Origin: Pelomonas dachongensis
GTDB lineage: Bacteria; Pseudomonadota; Gammaproteobacteria; Burkholderiales; Burkholderiaceae_C
Assembly (NCBI RefSeq): GCF_043555865.1
Contig: NZ_JBIGHY010000005.1
Span: forward strand, 248,001 to 312,000
Length of the DNA: 64,000 nt
Direction: 5' to 3'
In this document: positions 1-8,440 of the stretch, in pieces
Position numbering within the stretch: the first letter of the stretch is position 1
Layout: every line of letters starts with the position of its first letter
The notes under the pieces: model-generated
Databases searched by the model: none
What the model saw: the letters and a program-made list of their open reading frames with translations, nothing else
What the model was told of the DNA's origin: nothing
Made by a program: the position numbers and the translations under genes

Positions 1-737
1 GAGAAGCCCAGCTGGCTCTGCAGCCCGCTCTCCCGCTTCAGCGCCGACTCGTAGTCGCTCAGCATCGCGTCGTCCATCGCGCGGCGCGTCTCCACCAGCG
101 CGCGCGTGGGCATGCCGGCCAGCTTCTGCGCCAGCACCATGGCCACGTCCTGCAGATCGGCATCGGGCACCACGCGGGCGATCAGGCCCAGCGTCTGCGC
201 TTCGGCCGCCTTCACCTTGTCGCCCAGCAGCGCCAGCTCCAGCGCCTTGGCGCGGCCCACCAGACGCGGCAACAGCCAGGTGCCACCGCAGTCGGGGATC
301 AGACCGATCCGGGAGAAGGCCTGGACAAAGCTCGCGCTCTCTGCGGCGATGACGACGTCGCAGCCCAGCGCCAGATTGGCACCGGCACCCGCGGCCACGC
401 CATTGACGGCAGCCACCACCGGGATGGGCAGGCTGCGCAGGCGCAGCGCCAGCGGGATGTAGTACTGCTCCAGCATGTGGCCGATGTCCTTGGGCACGGC
501 ACCGGGCTCGCGGCTGGGCGCCACGTGCGGGTCGGCCAGGTCCTGCCCGGCGCTGAAGGCCCGGCCCGAGCCGGTGAGCAGCACGCAGCGCGTCGTGGCG
601 TCTGCGGCGGCGGCCTCCAGCGCCTGGCGCAGCTGCGCCAGCAGCGTGGCCGTGAACGCGTTCAGCGCCTCGGGGCGGTTCAGGCGCATCACCCGCACGG
701 CGCCCTGCTGTTCGATCTGGATCAGATGCTCGGACAT
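1..737 (-). CDS. paaG: PaaG-like enoyl-CoA hydratase/isomerase (C-terminus cut by window edge)
   Basis: Crotonase-fold protein starting MSEHLIQIEQQGAVRVMRLN; about 245 residues are present and the reading frame runs off the left edge. The motif FSAGQDLADP near residue 62 and NGVAAGAGANLALG near 115, followed by FVQAFSRIGLIPDCGGTWLL, match the pattern of PaaG, the 2-(1,2-epoxy-1,2-dihydrophenyl)acetyl-CoA isomerase of aerobic phenylacetate degradation, better than generic enoyl-CoA hydratases. The conserved D of IPDCGG is the PaaG-type catalytic position. A PaaR-like palindrome just upstream supports a phenylacetate role. The remaining paa genes, if present, lie outside the window. Alternative: a generic short-chain enoyl-CoA hydratase. 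Confidence 0.85.
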   Translation of the reverse strand, partial: MSEHLIQIEQQGAVRVMRLNRPEALNAFTATLLAQLRQALEAAAADATTRCVLLTGSGRAFSAGQDLADPHVAPSREPGAVPKDIGHMLEQYYIPLALRLRSLPIPVVAAVNGVAAGAGANLALGCDVVIAAESASFVQAFSRIGLIPDCGGTWLLPRLVGRAKALELALLGDKVKAAEAQTLGLIARVVPDADLQDVAMVLAQKLAGMPTRALVETRRAMDDAMLSDYESALKRESGLQSQLGF

Positions 738-748
738 GGAATTCCTCT

Positions 749-762
749 ACCGACCGGTCGGT
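749..762. promoter_or_regulatory. PaaR-like palindromic operator
   Basis: The perfect 14-bp palindrome ACCGACCGGTCGGT lies between the candidate -10 box and the ribosome-binding site of the paaG-like gene, where a bound repressor would block initiation. The same motif is known for TetR-family regulators of phenylacetate and fatty-acid catabolism in betaproteobacteria (PaaR and relatives). The sequence and position are seen; the identity of the regulator is inferred. Confidence 0.7.
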
Positions 763-764
763 TA

Positions 765-793
765 ATCCTAGAAGCCCTGGCGATACAGATCAA
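765..793 (-). promoter_or_regulatory. Candidate sigma70 promoter for the paaG-like gene
   Basis: On the minus strand TTGATC (788-793) and TAGGAT (765-770) are separated by exactly 17 bp. The -10 box abuts the palindromic operator at 749-762, and an AGAGGA ribosome-binding site follows before the ATG at 737. This is inferred by eye only. Confidence 0.5.
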
Positions 794-889
794 GCCCGAT
801 GCGGGAAAACCCCACGGCACGCGGCTTATTCGGGCTTTGGTCGGCCCCCCGCGTTCCTACCATCACGGCATTCATACCGAAGGATTCCG

Positions 890-2410
890 ATGAAGTTGCG
901 CACTCGCATGATCTGGCTTTGCGCCATCACCTTGCTGGGCATGGCCGTGCTGGCCACCGTAGCACTGGCCAGCCTGCGCAGCTCCATGATGGACGGCCGC
1001 GTGGCACAACTGTCCACGCTGGTCACGCTGGCCCATGCGGCCGCCGAGAAGGGCCACGCGCTGGAGAAGGAAGGCAAGCTGACGAAGGAAGAAGCGCAGG
1101 CCCAGGTCAAGCGCGCCATCGCCAGCTTCCACCGCGACGACCTGTACTTCTTCGTGCGCGGCTTCAGCGACGACGTGAACCTGGTGCACCCCAACCCGAA
1201 GCGCATCGGTATCGTCGATGCCAAGGGCGGCAAGGAAGCCGGCGAGCGCTACCGCGCCGCGCTGCAGGGCAAGACCATCGGCACCGTCATCGCCAAAGGC
1301 ACCCGACCCGGCAGCAAGGACGAGGTCGAAAAGCTGTACGCCATCGTCAAGTTCGCGCCCTGGGACTGGATCATCGGCTTCGGCGACTACATCGATGACA
1401 TCGAGCGCGCGTTCTGGCGCCACACGCTGACGCTGCTCGGCATCGGCGCCGTGCTGATGCTGCTCGTGGCCGGCGTCGTCTGGGCGGGGGTGCGCCAGTT
1501 GTTCCGCCAGCTGGGCGGCGAGCCGCAGTACGCCGCCGAAGTGGTCAGCCGGATTGCCGGCGGCGACCTGGGCACCGAGGTCATCGTGTCCCCGGGTGAC
1601 CAGAGCAGCGTGCTGCACGCGATTCGCGCAATGCGCGACAACCTCGCGGCGCTGGTCGGCGAGGTCCGCATGGCCAGCGATTCCATCGCCACCGCGTCGG
1701 CACAGATCGCCGCCGGCAACGGCGACCTGTCCACCCGCACCGAGGCGCAGGCTGCCTCACTGGAAGAGACGGCTGCGTCCATGGAGGAGCTGACCTCCAC
1801 AGTTCAGCAGAACGCGCAGAACGCGCGCCAGGCGGATGAACTCGCGCGCGGCGCGTCCGAGGTGGCGCGCAAGGGCGGCGCGATGGTCGAGCAGGTGGTG
1901 GGCACGATGGGCAGCATCGAAGCCTCGTCGCGCAAGATCGTGGACATCATCGGCGTCATCGACGGCATCGCGTTCCAGACCAACATCCTGGCGCTGAACG
2001 CCGCCGTCGAGGCAGCCCGCGCCGGCGAGCAAGGCCGCGGCTTCGCCGTCGTGGCCGGCGAGGTGCGCTCGCTGGCCCAGCGCAGCGCCGCCGCCGCGCG
2101 CGAGATCAAGGGCCTGATCGACGATTCCGTCGCCAAGGTCAGCACCGGCTCGGCGCAGGTCGAGGACGCCGGCGCCACCATCCGCGACGTGGTGTCCAGC
2201 GTGCAGCGCGTCAGCACGATGATCGGCGAGATCAGCACGGCCAGCAGCGAGCAGGGCGCGGGTATCGCGCAGGTCAACACCACCGTGGCCGACATGGACC
2301 GCAGCACGCAGCAGAACTCTGCACTCGTGGAGCAGGCCCTGGCCGCCGCCGAATCGCTGCGCCAGCAGGCGCAAAACCTCACGCAGACCGTGGGCCGCTT
2401 CCGCCTCTGA
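890..2410 (+). CDS. Methyl-accepting chemotaxis protein with periplasmic Cache-type sensor
   Basis: A 506-residue chemoreceptor. A transmembrane helix (about residues 8-29) is followed by a roughly 150-residue periplasmic domain of single-Cache type (LYFFVRGF near 85, ending WDWIIGFGDYIDD), a second helix (about 183-205), a HAMP linker, and a long coiled-coil signalling domain. The hairpin tip contains IAFQTNILALNAAVEAARAG (about residue 357 on), the contact site for CheA and CheW. No C-terminal NWETF-type pentapeptide is present, so CheR/CheB tethering is not expected. The ATG at 890 has AAGGA upstream. No flagellar or che genes are nearby, so it is an orphan receptor. The ligand cannot be read from the sequence; small organic acids are common for this domain. 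Confidence 0.93.
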   Translation: MKLRTRMIWLCAITLLGMAVLATVALASLRSSMMDGRVAQLSTLVTLAHAAAEKGHALEKEGKLTKEEAQAQVKRAIASFHRDDLYFFVRGFSDDVNLVHPNPKRIGIVDAKGGKEAGERYRAALQGKTIGTVIAKGTRPGSKDEVEKLYAIVKFAPWDWIIGFGDYIDDIERAFWRHTLTLLGIGAVLMLLVAGVVWAGVRQLFRQLGGEPQYAAEVVSRIAGGDLGTEVIVSPGDQSSVLHAIRAMRDNLAALVGEVRMASDSIATASAQIAAGNGDLSTRTEAQAASLEETAASMEELTSTVQQNAQNARQADELARGASEVARKGGAMVEQVVGTMGSIEASSRKIVDIIGVIDGIAFQTNILALNAAVEAARAGEQGRGFAVVAGEVRSLAQRSAAAAREIKGLIDDSVAKVSTGSAQVEDAGATIRDVVSSVQRVSTMIGEISTASSEQGAGIAQVNTTVADMDRSTQQNSALVEQALAAAESLRQQAQNLTQTVGRFRL

Positions 2411-2447
2411 CGCAGCGCTCCCGGCCGGCGGGCAGAATCCGCCCACA

Positions 2448-3554
2448 ATGACCGTGCGCGAAGCTCCCCTCGTCTACAGCCCGCCGCTGCGGCTGCGGCC
2501 TGCCGTGCGCGTGGACGGGCCGTTGCTGGACACGCGGGGTCGGCCGCTGCGCGACCTGCGCATCTCAGTGACGGACCGCTGCAACTTCCGCTGCGGCTAC
2601 TGCATGCCCAAGCAGGTGTTCGACAAACACCACCAGTTCCTGCCCAGCAGCGCGCTGCTGAGCTTCGAGGAGATCACGCGGCTGGCCCGCGTCTTCGTCG
2701 GCCTGGGCGTGGAGAAGCTGCGCATCACCGGCGGCGAGCCCACGCTGCGCCGCGGGCTGGAGGATCTGCTCGCCATGTTGGCCCCCTTGCGCACGCCTGA
2801 CGGCCGCGCGCTGGACCTGACGCTGACGACCAACGGCTCCACGCTGGTCCGCAAGGCCGCCGGACTGAAGGCCGCGGGGCTGAACCGCCTCACCGTGAGC
2901 CTGGACGGGCTGGACGACGCCGTCTTCCAGCGCATGAACGACGTGGGCTTCCCGGTGGCCGATGTGCTGGACGGCATCGCCGCCGCCCTGGCCGCGGGGC
3001 TCGGGCCGATCAAGGTCAACATGGTCGTGCAGCGCGGCGTCAATGACGACCAGATCCTGCCCATGGCACGCCACTTCCGCGAAAACTACGGGGGCGGCGT
3101 GGTGCTGCGGTTCATCGAGTTCATGGACGTGGGCACCACCAACGGCTGGCGCATGGACCAGGTGCTGCCCAGCCGCGAGGTGCAGCGCCGGATCGCCGCA
3201 GAGTTCCCGCTGGTGCCGCTGTCGGCACAAGCGCCGGGCGAGACCGCCGAGCGCTGGGCGTACGCCGATGGCAGCGGCGAGGTCGGCTTCATCTCCAGCG
3301 TCACGCAGGCCTTTTGCGGCGACTGCAACCGCGCGCGGCTGTCCACCGAAGGTCGGCTCTACACCTGCCTGTTCGCCAGCCGCGGCCATGACCTGCGCAG
3401 CCTGCTGCGCGGCGCCGAGCCGGTCGACGACGGCCAGCTGGCCAGCACCATCGCCGCCGTGTGGAGCGGCCGCGACGACCGCTACTCGCAGCTTCGCGGC
3501 AGCACCGAGGCGGCCGCCGAGCGCCGCGTCGAGATGCACTACATCGGTGGATAA
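2448..3554 (+). CDS. moaA: GTP 3',8-cyclase, molybdenum cofactor synthesis protein A
   Basis: Radical SAM enzyme that rearranges GTP in the first step of molybdopterin synthesis. The N-terminal cluster motif is C45-x3-C49-x2-C52 (TDRCNFRCGYCMPK); the ITGGEPTLR motif follows. The C-terminal second cluster motif is CGDCNRARL with a third Cys in YTCLF. The protein ends in the Gly-Gly tail typical of MoaA (HYIGG). Its 368 residues are slightly above the usual 330-350 because of an N-terminal extension, so the start could be a little downstream. The stop overlaps the GTG start of the next gene by 8 nt. mobA follows, which makes a small cofactor operon. Confidence 0.96.
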   Translation: MTVREAPLVYSPPLRLRPAVRVDGPLLDTRGRPLRDLRISVTDRCNFRCGYCMPKQVFDKHHQFLPSSALLSFEEITRLARVFVGLGVEKLRITGGEPTLRRGLEDLLAMLAPLRTPDGRALDLTLTTNGSTLVRKAAGLKAAGLNRLTVSLDGLDDAVFQRMNDVGFPVADVLDGIAAALAAGLGPIKVNMVVQRGVNDDQILPMARHFRENYGGGVVLRFIEFMDVGTTNGWRMDQVLPSREVQRRIAAEFPLVPLSAQAPGETAERWAYADGSGEVGFISSVTQAFCGDCNRARLSTEGRLYTCLFASRGHDLRSLLRGAEPVDDGQLASTIAAVWSGRDDRYSQLRGSTEAAAERRVEMHYIGG

Positions 3555-4116
3555 GCCGCTACTTCGCCCTCATGTCTGGCGGGCCGCACAAGGCCTGGCA
3601 TCAGCACTGCTGATCGGCGCGCTCTTGAGCTTCGTGGCGCTCGGCTCCCACCGCCCGGCGTGGTGGGCGCTGGGAGTGCTGCTGATGTCCGCGCTGGTCT
3701 GGCAAGGCTGGCGTCACGGCTGGCGCGCAGCTCGATGGACGGCCCTGGGCTTGGCACTTGGGCCGCTGACCCTGATGGTCGGTCTGGACTTCACTTCCAT
3801 CGACTGGGGCGCTGGACGAGCCCTCGTCATCGCAGCGGCAGCCGCGCTGCTCGGCGGCCTCAGCTTCGCCTTGCTGCGCGACCGTCCGGCCTGGGCCTTC
3901 GCCGCGCTCGCCTGGCATCTGACGCTTGCAATTCCCTTGGATTTTGCCCATCAGCGGCATCCCGGCGGCCCAAAGGTGCAGCCGTTGTCGGTCGGACTGA
4001 TCAAGCCCCCGCCGACGCCTGAACAGGCCAGGCAGTTCGTCGATGCAGGTTGCTTTGGCGGCGGCCTGGAGCCCATCTGGGCGGTGACATGGCAAGCGTC
4101 GACCTCCACGCCCTGA
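3547..4116 (+). CDS. Uncharacterised integral membrane protein between moaA and mobA
   Basis: A 189-residue protein starting with GTG inside the end of moaA (GTGGATAA overlap) and running 28 nt into mobA. It has about four or five hydrophobic helices (LASALLIGALLSFVALG; WALGVLLMSALVWQG; WTALGLALGPLTLMVGL; ALVIAAAAALLGGLSFALL; AWAFAALAWHLTLAIPL) and a proline-rich soluble tail. I do not recognise the family. Overlaps on both sides indicate translational coupling with moaA and mobA, suggesting a role linked to molybdenum cofactor or simple co-expression; that is inference. The GTG start is chosen because the reading frame upstream lies entirely within moaA. Confidence 0.7.
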   Translation: MDKPLLRPHVWRAAQGLASALLIGALLSFVALGSHRPAWWALGVLLMSALVWQGWRHGWRAARWTALGLALGPLTLMVGLDFTSIDWGAGRALVIAAAAALLGGLSFALLRDRPAWAFAALAWHLTLAIPLDFAHQRHPGGPKVQPLSVGLIKPPPTPEQARQFVDAGCFGGGLEPIWAVTWQASTSTP

Positions 4117-4655
4117 TCCTCGCCGGCGGCCGCGGCAGCCGCATGGGGGGCGTGGACAAAGGGCTGCAACTGCTGGACGGCCGGCCGCTGGTGGCCCACG
4201 TCGCCGAGCGCCTGGCGCCACAGGCCGATCAGTTGGCGATCAGCGCCAACCGCAACCTCGACACCTACGCCGCGCTGGGCCACGACGTGCGGGTCGATCC
4301 GCCGGGCTTGGAGTTCGCCGGGCCGTTGGCCGGTATGCTGGCCGGACTGGACGCGCTGCCCGGCGATGCCTGGCTGCTGACGGCGCCGTGCGACTGCCCT
4401 CACCTGCCGCTCGATCTTGCCGAACGCCTGCGCGCCGCCGCTGAGCCCCACGGCCTGTCCTTCGCGCAGGCCGCGCGCGAGCACCCGACGCATGCGCTGC
4501 TGCACGCCCGGCTGCGCGAGCCGCTGGCCGCGTACCTGCGCAAAGGGGGCCGGGCGGTGCTGCGCTGGATGCGCTCGCAGCCGCATGGCGTCGCCTGGTT
4601 CGACGACGAGCGGGCGTTTGCCAACTTCAACCACATGGAAGACCTGCATGGTTGA
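4089..4655 (+). CDS. mobA: Molybdenum cofactor guanylyltransferase
   Basis: A 188-residue nucleotidyltransferase that transfers GMP from GTP to molybdopterin-Mo to give the dinucleotide cofactor. The N-terminal signature LILAGGRGSRMGGVDKGL (residues 7-24) with its invariant Lys, and the LLTAPCDCPHLP stretch with a metal-binding Asp, are typical of MobA. Length matches the family. ATG at 4089 is chosen over an upstream TTG because the Rossmann strand begins immediately after it. It overlaps the preceding membrane protein by 28 nt and the following GNAT gene by 8 nt. Confidence 0.95.
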   Translation: MASVDLHALILAGGRGSRMGGVDKGLQLLDGRPLVAHVAERLAPQADQLAISANRNLDTYAALGHDVRVDPPGLEFAGPLAGMLAGLDALPGDAWLLTAPCDCPHLPLDLAERLRAAAEPHGLSFAQAAREHPTHALLHARLREPLAAYLRKGGRAVLRWMRSQPHGVAWFDDERAFANFNHMEDLHG

Positions 4656-5166
4656 CGTCAGCATCCGTCCCATGCTTGAACCCGACTTGCTCGCCTACAA
4701 GGCGCTACGAGATGCGATGCTGTCGGGCCACCCGGAGGCGTTCACGTCCGACGCCGAGACCGAGCGGCTGCGCGACCTGGCCAGCTACCGCAGCCGGCTG
4801 GCCGGCGGCAACACCTTGTTCACGCTGGTGGCGCTGGACGGCAGTCGCGTCGTCGGCGCACTGACCTGCGAGCGCGAGCCTCGACACAAGGTCCAGCACA
4901 TCGCCCACCTGGTGGGCATGATGGTGGCGGACACGCACCGGGGCCGCGGCATCGGGCGGGCGCTGCTGGCCGCGGGGCTCGACCGGGTGAAGGCAACACC
5001 CGGCCTGGCGCAGCTCACCCTCAGCGTCACCGCTGGCAACCGCGCTGCCATCGGCCTGTACTGCGGCGCGGGCTTCGAGCGCTATGGCCACCTGCCGGAT
5101 GCGATACGCCTGCCCGACGGACGCCGGCTGGGCAAGGACCTGATGCTGCTGCGCCTTCAGGGTTGA
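4648..5166 (+). CDS. GNAT-family N-acetyltransferase
   Basis: A 172-residue acetyl-CoA-dependent acetyltransferase. The acetyl-CoA pyrophosphate-binding motif A is clear: LVGMMVADTHRGRGIGRALL (about residues 88-107), with Q/R-x-x-G-x-G/A in RGRGIGRA. It is followed by LTLSVTAGNRAAIGLYCGAGF, the usual motif B with the conserved Asn and Tyr. The substrate is unknown. The ATG overlaps the mobA stop (ATGGTTGA, 8 nt), so it is co-translated. Its 3' end overlaps the convergent YceI-like gene by 10 nt. Confidence 0.9.
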   Translation: MVDVSIRPMLEPDLLAYKALRDAMLSGHPEAFTSDAETERLRDLASYRSRLAGGNTLFTLVALDGSRVVGALTCEREPRHKVQHIAHLVGMMVADTHRGRGIGRALLAAGLDRVKATPGLAQLTLSVTAGNRAAIGLYCGAGFERYGHLPDAIRLPDGRRLGKDLMLLRLQG

Positions 5167-5768
5167 AGCAGCTCGAACTGCACGACCAGTGCGTCCTGCA
5201 CCGCGAGCAGCCCGCCCAGCACCGTGAACGGCTGGATGCCAAAGTCGCTCTGGCGGACGATGACCTCGCCGCGCGCCCGCGCGCCGTCCACCGCCACCAC
5301 GAACCACTGCCGCCGCGTCACGCCGTGCAACGTGATCTCCGCCTCCACGGCACGGCGCGCGCCCTCGCCCTGCTGCTGCAGCGTGCGCACGACCACTTCG
5401 GGGTGTGCCGCCGCATCCAGCGCCTTCAGCAGGTTGGTGCGCGTCCCGGAACGGGCCTCGTCGTCAACAGCGCTGGCAAACGCCTCGCCGAGCCGAGCGC
5501 GCAATGGGGCGGGGTCGACGGCCAGTACGTCCAGCCGGAAACGCATCACCGGGCCGGTGGCCGGCCACTCCACTCGCAGGTCCCCGGCACGCAGCACATG
5601 GTTGTGGCCCAGCCGCGACGCCGCGCCGCCGCGAAACACCAGCACGCGCAACTCGTTGGGGCCTTCTGGCGGCGCAGGCGGCGCGGGCGGTGTCACCAAG
5701 GGGACGCTGGCACAGCCCGCCAGACCGGCGAGTCCGATCAGCAACTGTCTGCGGCTTGTGGTTTGCAT
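5157..5768 (-). CDS. YceI-like lipoprotein
   Basis: A 203-residue protein starting MQTTSRRQLLIGLAGLAGC. The N-terminus carries twin arginines, a hydrophobic run and a lipobox (AGLAGC, Cys about 19), so it is probably an exported lipoprotein, possibly through Tat. The rest resembles the YceI lipocalin-like beta-barrel: SRLGHNHVLRAGDLRVEW, RTNLLKALDAAAHPEVVVRT and AEITLHGVTRRQWF match conserved YceI blocks. YceI proteins bind polyisoprenoids or amphiphiles; the ligand here is unknown. The start is chosen for the signal sequence; a longer upstream frame has no features. Confidence 0.82.
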   Translation of the reverse strand: MQTTSRRQLLIGLAGLAGCASVPLVTPPAPPAPPEGPNELRVLVFRGGAASRLGHNHVLRAGDLRVEWPATGPVMRFRLDVLAVDPAPLRARLGEAFASAVDDEARSGTRTNLLKALDAAAHPEVVVRTLQQQGEGARRAVEAEITLHGVTRRQWFVVAVDGARARGEVIVRQSDFGIQPFTVLGGLLAVQDALVVQFELLQP

Positions 5769-5870
5769 GCGTGACTGGGGATTCTGCGAAGGTTTTGCGG
5801 GCATGGGCACGACGCTCCCACGCGCAGCTGGACTAGCATAGCCACCATCTCCTCGTGTGGAGCCTCCACC

Positions 5871-6410
5871 ATGTCCAGCCTGTTCCGCCCCGCCCTCGAC
5901 CTGATGGCGCAGTACGCCGCGTATCACCGCGACCGCCGCAACATCGCCACGCACTTCGTCGGCATTCCGCTCATTGTGTTTGCGATCAGCGCACTCCTGG
6001 CGCGCGCCGAGTTCAGCATCGGCGACACGCCGATGAACGCCGCCATCGTGCTGTGGGGCCTCACCGCGCTGTGGTATCTGACGCGCGGCAACCTGATGCT
6101 GGGCGCCGCGACGGCTGCCGTCAACGGTGTGCTGACGGCGCTGGCAATGACCGCCATCCAGGACGCCACGACGACCGGCTGGCTGGTGATCGGCGTCGGC
6201 AGCTTCGTGGTGGGCTGGATCCTGCAGTTCGTGGGCCACTACTACGAAGGCCGCAAGCCCGCCTTCGTCGACGACCTCGTTGGACTGCTGGTCGGCCCGA
6301 TGTTTGTCGTCGGCGAAGCGATGTTCATGCTTGGCTGGGGCCGCGCGCTGCTGGCGGAAATCGAGCGCCGCGTCGGCCCGACACACCTCCGCGATCTCGC
6401 GCATCCTTGA
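5871..6410 (+). CDS. DUF962/Mpo1-like membrane protein
   Basis: A 179-residue protein with the two histidine motifs of the Mpo1/YGL010w family: YHRDRRNIATHFVGIPL near residues 18-34 and QFVGHYYEGRKPAFVDD near 117-133. Several hydrophobic helices lie between. The yeast member Mpo1 is an iron-dependent dioxygenase acting on 2-hydroxy fatty acids; the bacterial role is not established, so the activity is only inferred from conserved histidines. GTGGAG-C-CTCCAC at 5857-5869, just ahead of the ATG, is an inverted repeat that overlaps the GGAG ribosome-binding site. It is divergent from the YceI-like gene. Confidence 0.85.
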   Translation: MSSLFRPALDLMAQYAAYHRDRRNIATHFVGIPLIVFAISALLARAEFSIGDTPMNAAIVLWGLTALWYLTRGNLMLGAATAAVNGVLTALAMTAIQDATTTGWLVIGVGSFVVGWILQFVGHYYEGRKPAFVDDLVGLLVGPMFVVGEAMFMLGWGRALLAEIERRVGPTHLRDLAHP

Positions 6411-6522
6411 CGCCCCTCACCCCGTCGGGTCTCGCTGAACGCGGACCAGCCCGGGCGGTCCCCTGGCGGCCCGCCGCTCGGCCCGCTTCATTCTCCACGG
6501 CCGCCGACGCCCGACGGATGTC

Positions 6523-7536
6523 ATGACCGGCGTTCTCGTCATGGGCGCAGGCTCGGTCGGCTGCTTCGTCGGCGGGTTGACGCAACTGGCCGGCGTGCCG
6601 GTTCACTTCGTCGGCCGCCCGCGCGTGCTGGCCGCGCTGCGCACGCACGGGCTGCGGCTGACCGACCAGGACGGTCTGGACCGCCGCATCGCGGCAGCGG
6701 ACCTGCACCTGCACGAGCAGCCGCCGACCGGGCTCAAGCCCGACCTGGCGCTGCTGTGCGTGAAGTCCGGCGCCACCGCCGAGGCCGCCACGGCGCTGGG
6801 CCGGAAGCTGCCGGCGGGCACGCCAGTGGTCAGCCTGCAGAACGGCATCGGCAACGCCTCTCAGGCGCGTGCCACGGCGCCGCAGTTGCGCTGGCACGCA
6901 GGCATGGTGCCGTACAACATCGCCGAGATCGCGCCCGGCCACTACCACCGCGGCACCGCCGGCGCGCTGGCCGTGGAAGGCGGCCGCGACGACGCGGCGC
7001 TGACCGCCTGGCAGACGGCGCTGGGCCGCGCGGGGATGAAGCTCAGGCTGCATGCCGATCTGGCCCCGGTGCAGTGGGGCAAGCTGCTGCTGAACCTGAA
7101 CAACCCGGTCAACGCGCTGTCCGGCCGCCCGCTTCGCGACGAGCTGCTGCAACGCGGCTACCGGCTCGCCTTCGCCGCCCTGCAGCAGGAGGCGCTGGAC
7201 CTGCTCGGCGCAGCCGGCCGCACGGTCGCGCCGCTGACGCCGTTGCCGCCACGCCGGCTGCTGTTGCTGCTGCGCATGCCGACGTTCGTGTTCCGGCTGG
7301 CGGCGTCGCGCATGCTGCGCATCGACGCACAGGCCCGGTCCAGCATGGCCGACGACCTGGCGGCCGGCCGCGTCACCGAGATCGACGCGCTGTGCGGCGA
7401 GGTCCGGCGCCTGGCCGCCAGACTGCACCGCACGGCGCCGTTGAATGCCCGCATGCAGGCGCTGGTGGAGGCCTGGCCGCAACGGCGCCGGCCCTACGCG
7501 CCGGCTGAACTGCTGCAGGCGCTGGGGCTGCGCTGA
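6523..7536 (+). CDS. panE: 2-dehydropantoate 2-reductase family protein
   Basis: A 337-residue NADPH-dependent reductase of the ApbA/PanE family. The Rossmann motif VLVMGAGSVGCFVGG (GxGxxG, residues 4-18) opens the protein; LLCVKSGAT and SLQNGIGN follow. The catalytic-lysine segment WGKLLLNLNNPVNAL lies in the C-terminal helical domain. In panE this reduces ketopantoate to pantoate for coenzyme A synthesis. The family includes paralogues with other 2-keto substrates, so the symbol is tentative. Flanking genes do not add pathway context. Confidence 0.8.
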   Translation: MTGVLVMGAGSVGCFVGGLTQLAGVPVHFVGRPRVLAALRTHGLRLTDQDGLDRRIAAADLHLHEQPPTGLKPDLALLCVKSGATAEAATALGRKLPAGTPVVSLQNGIGNASQARATAPQLRWHAGMVPYNIAEIAPGHYHRGTAGALAVEGGRDDAALTAWQTALGRAGMKLRLHADLAPVQWGKLLLNLNNPVNALSGRPLRDELLQRGYRLAFAALQQEALDLLGAAGRTVAPLTPLPPRRLLLLLRMPTFVFRLAASRMLRIDAQARSSMADDLAAGRVTEIDALCGEVRRLAARLHRTAPLNARMQALVEAWPQRRRPYAPAELLQALGLR

Positions 7537-7642
7537 GCGCCATCCGACGCTTGGCCGCAACAAAAAGCGAACCATTGCTCAGCGACAAGCTGGGCCTGCA
7601 CTTGCGAGAATGGCGGGCTTTTCTACGCCCACCCCTCCCCCC

Positions 7643-8401
7643 ATGCTTGAACTGCTGTCAAACCCGCAGACCTGGATCGCCTTTGCCACGCTGACAGCGC
7701 TGGAGCTGGTGCTGGGCATCGACAACATCATCTTCATCAGCATCCTGGTGGACAAGCTGCCAAAGGAGCGCCAGGAGTTCGCACGCCGCTTGGGCCTGTT
7801 CATGGCGATGTTCATGCGCATCGGCCTGCTGCTGACCCTGGCTTGGATCGTGGGCATGGTGGAGCCGCTGTTCACCGTGTTCGGCATGGACGTCTCCGGG
7901 CGAGACCTCATCCTCATCGGTGGCGGCCTGTTCCTGATCTGGAAGAGCACGGTGGAGATCCACGGCTCGCTGGAAGGCGAGGACGAGGTGGAGAGCAACG
8001 CCAGCAAGGCCAAGGCGGCTTTCGCGTCCGTGATCGTCCAGATCATGATCATCGACCTGGTGTTCTCGCTGGACTCGATCATCACGGCCGTGGGCATGGT
8101 CAGCGACGTGCGCATCATGGTCGCCGCAGTGATCGCCTCGGTCGGTCTGATGATGCTCTTCGCTGGCCCTATCGGCCGCTTCGTGTCCAACCACCCGACC
8201 ATCAAGATGCTGGCGCTGAGCTTCCTGGTCGTCGTGGGCGTGGTGCTGGTGGCGGAAGGCTTCGGCCATCACGTGCCCAAGGGCTACATCTACTTCGCGA
8301 TGGCTTTCTCGCTGGGCGTCGAGATGATCAACATCAAGATGCGCAAGAACTCGGACACCAAGGTCAAGCTGCGCCGGGACATCCCGGGCGGCGACAACTG
8401 A
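7643..8401 (+). CDS. TerC-family integral membrane protein
   Basis: A 252-residue protein with about seven hydrophobic helices. Characteristic TerC acidic motifs are seen: LELVLGIDNIIFISILVDKLP near the N-terminus and IVQIMIIDLVFSLDSIITAVG in the middle, each carrying membrane-embedded Asp residues. TerC proteins are linked to tellurite resistance, manganese efflux and metal loading of exported proteins. No ter operon genes are adjacent. The ATG at 7643 sits just before the family's first helix; the longer reading frame overlapping panE is rejected. Confidence 0.9.
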   Translation: MLELLSNPQTWIAFATLTALELVLGIDNIIFISILVDKLPKERQEFARRLGLFMAMFMRIGLLLTLAWIVGMVEPLFTVFGMDVSGRDLILIGGGLFLIWKSTVEIHGSLEGEDEVESNASKAKAAFASVIVQIMIIDLVFSLDSIITAVGMVSDVRIMVAAVIASVGLMMLFAGPIGRFVSNHPTIKMLALSFLVVVGVVLVAEGFGHHVPKGYIYFAMAFSLGVEMINIKMRKNSDTKVKLRRDIPGGDN

Positions 8402-8410
8402 AGCGGCACC

Positions 8411-8432
8411 CGGCCCCGGATCGTCGGGGCCG
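8411..8432. terminator. GC-rich hairpin between convergent terC and ureD
   Basis: A perfect 8-bp stem (CGGCCCCG / CGGGGCCG) with a 6-nt loop sits between the two convergent stop codons. There is no T tract, so it may act as a bidirectional transcript end or RNA-stabilising structure rather than a classical terminator. Confidence 0.45.
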
Positions 8433-8440
8433 CGGGCCGC

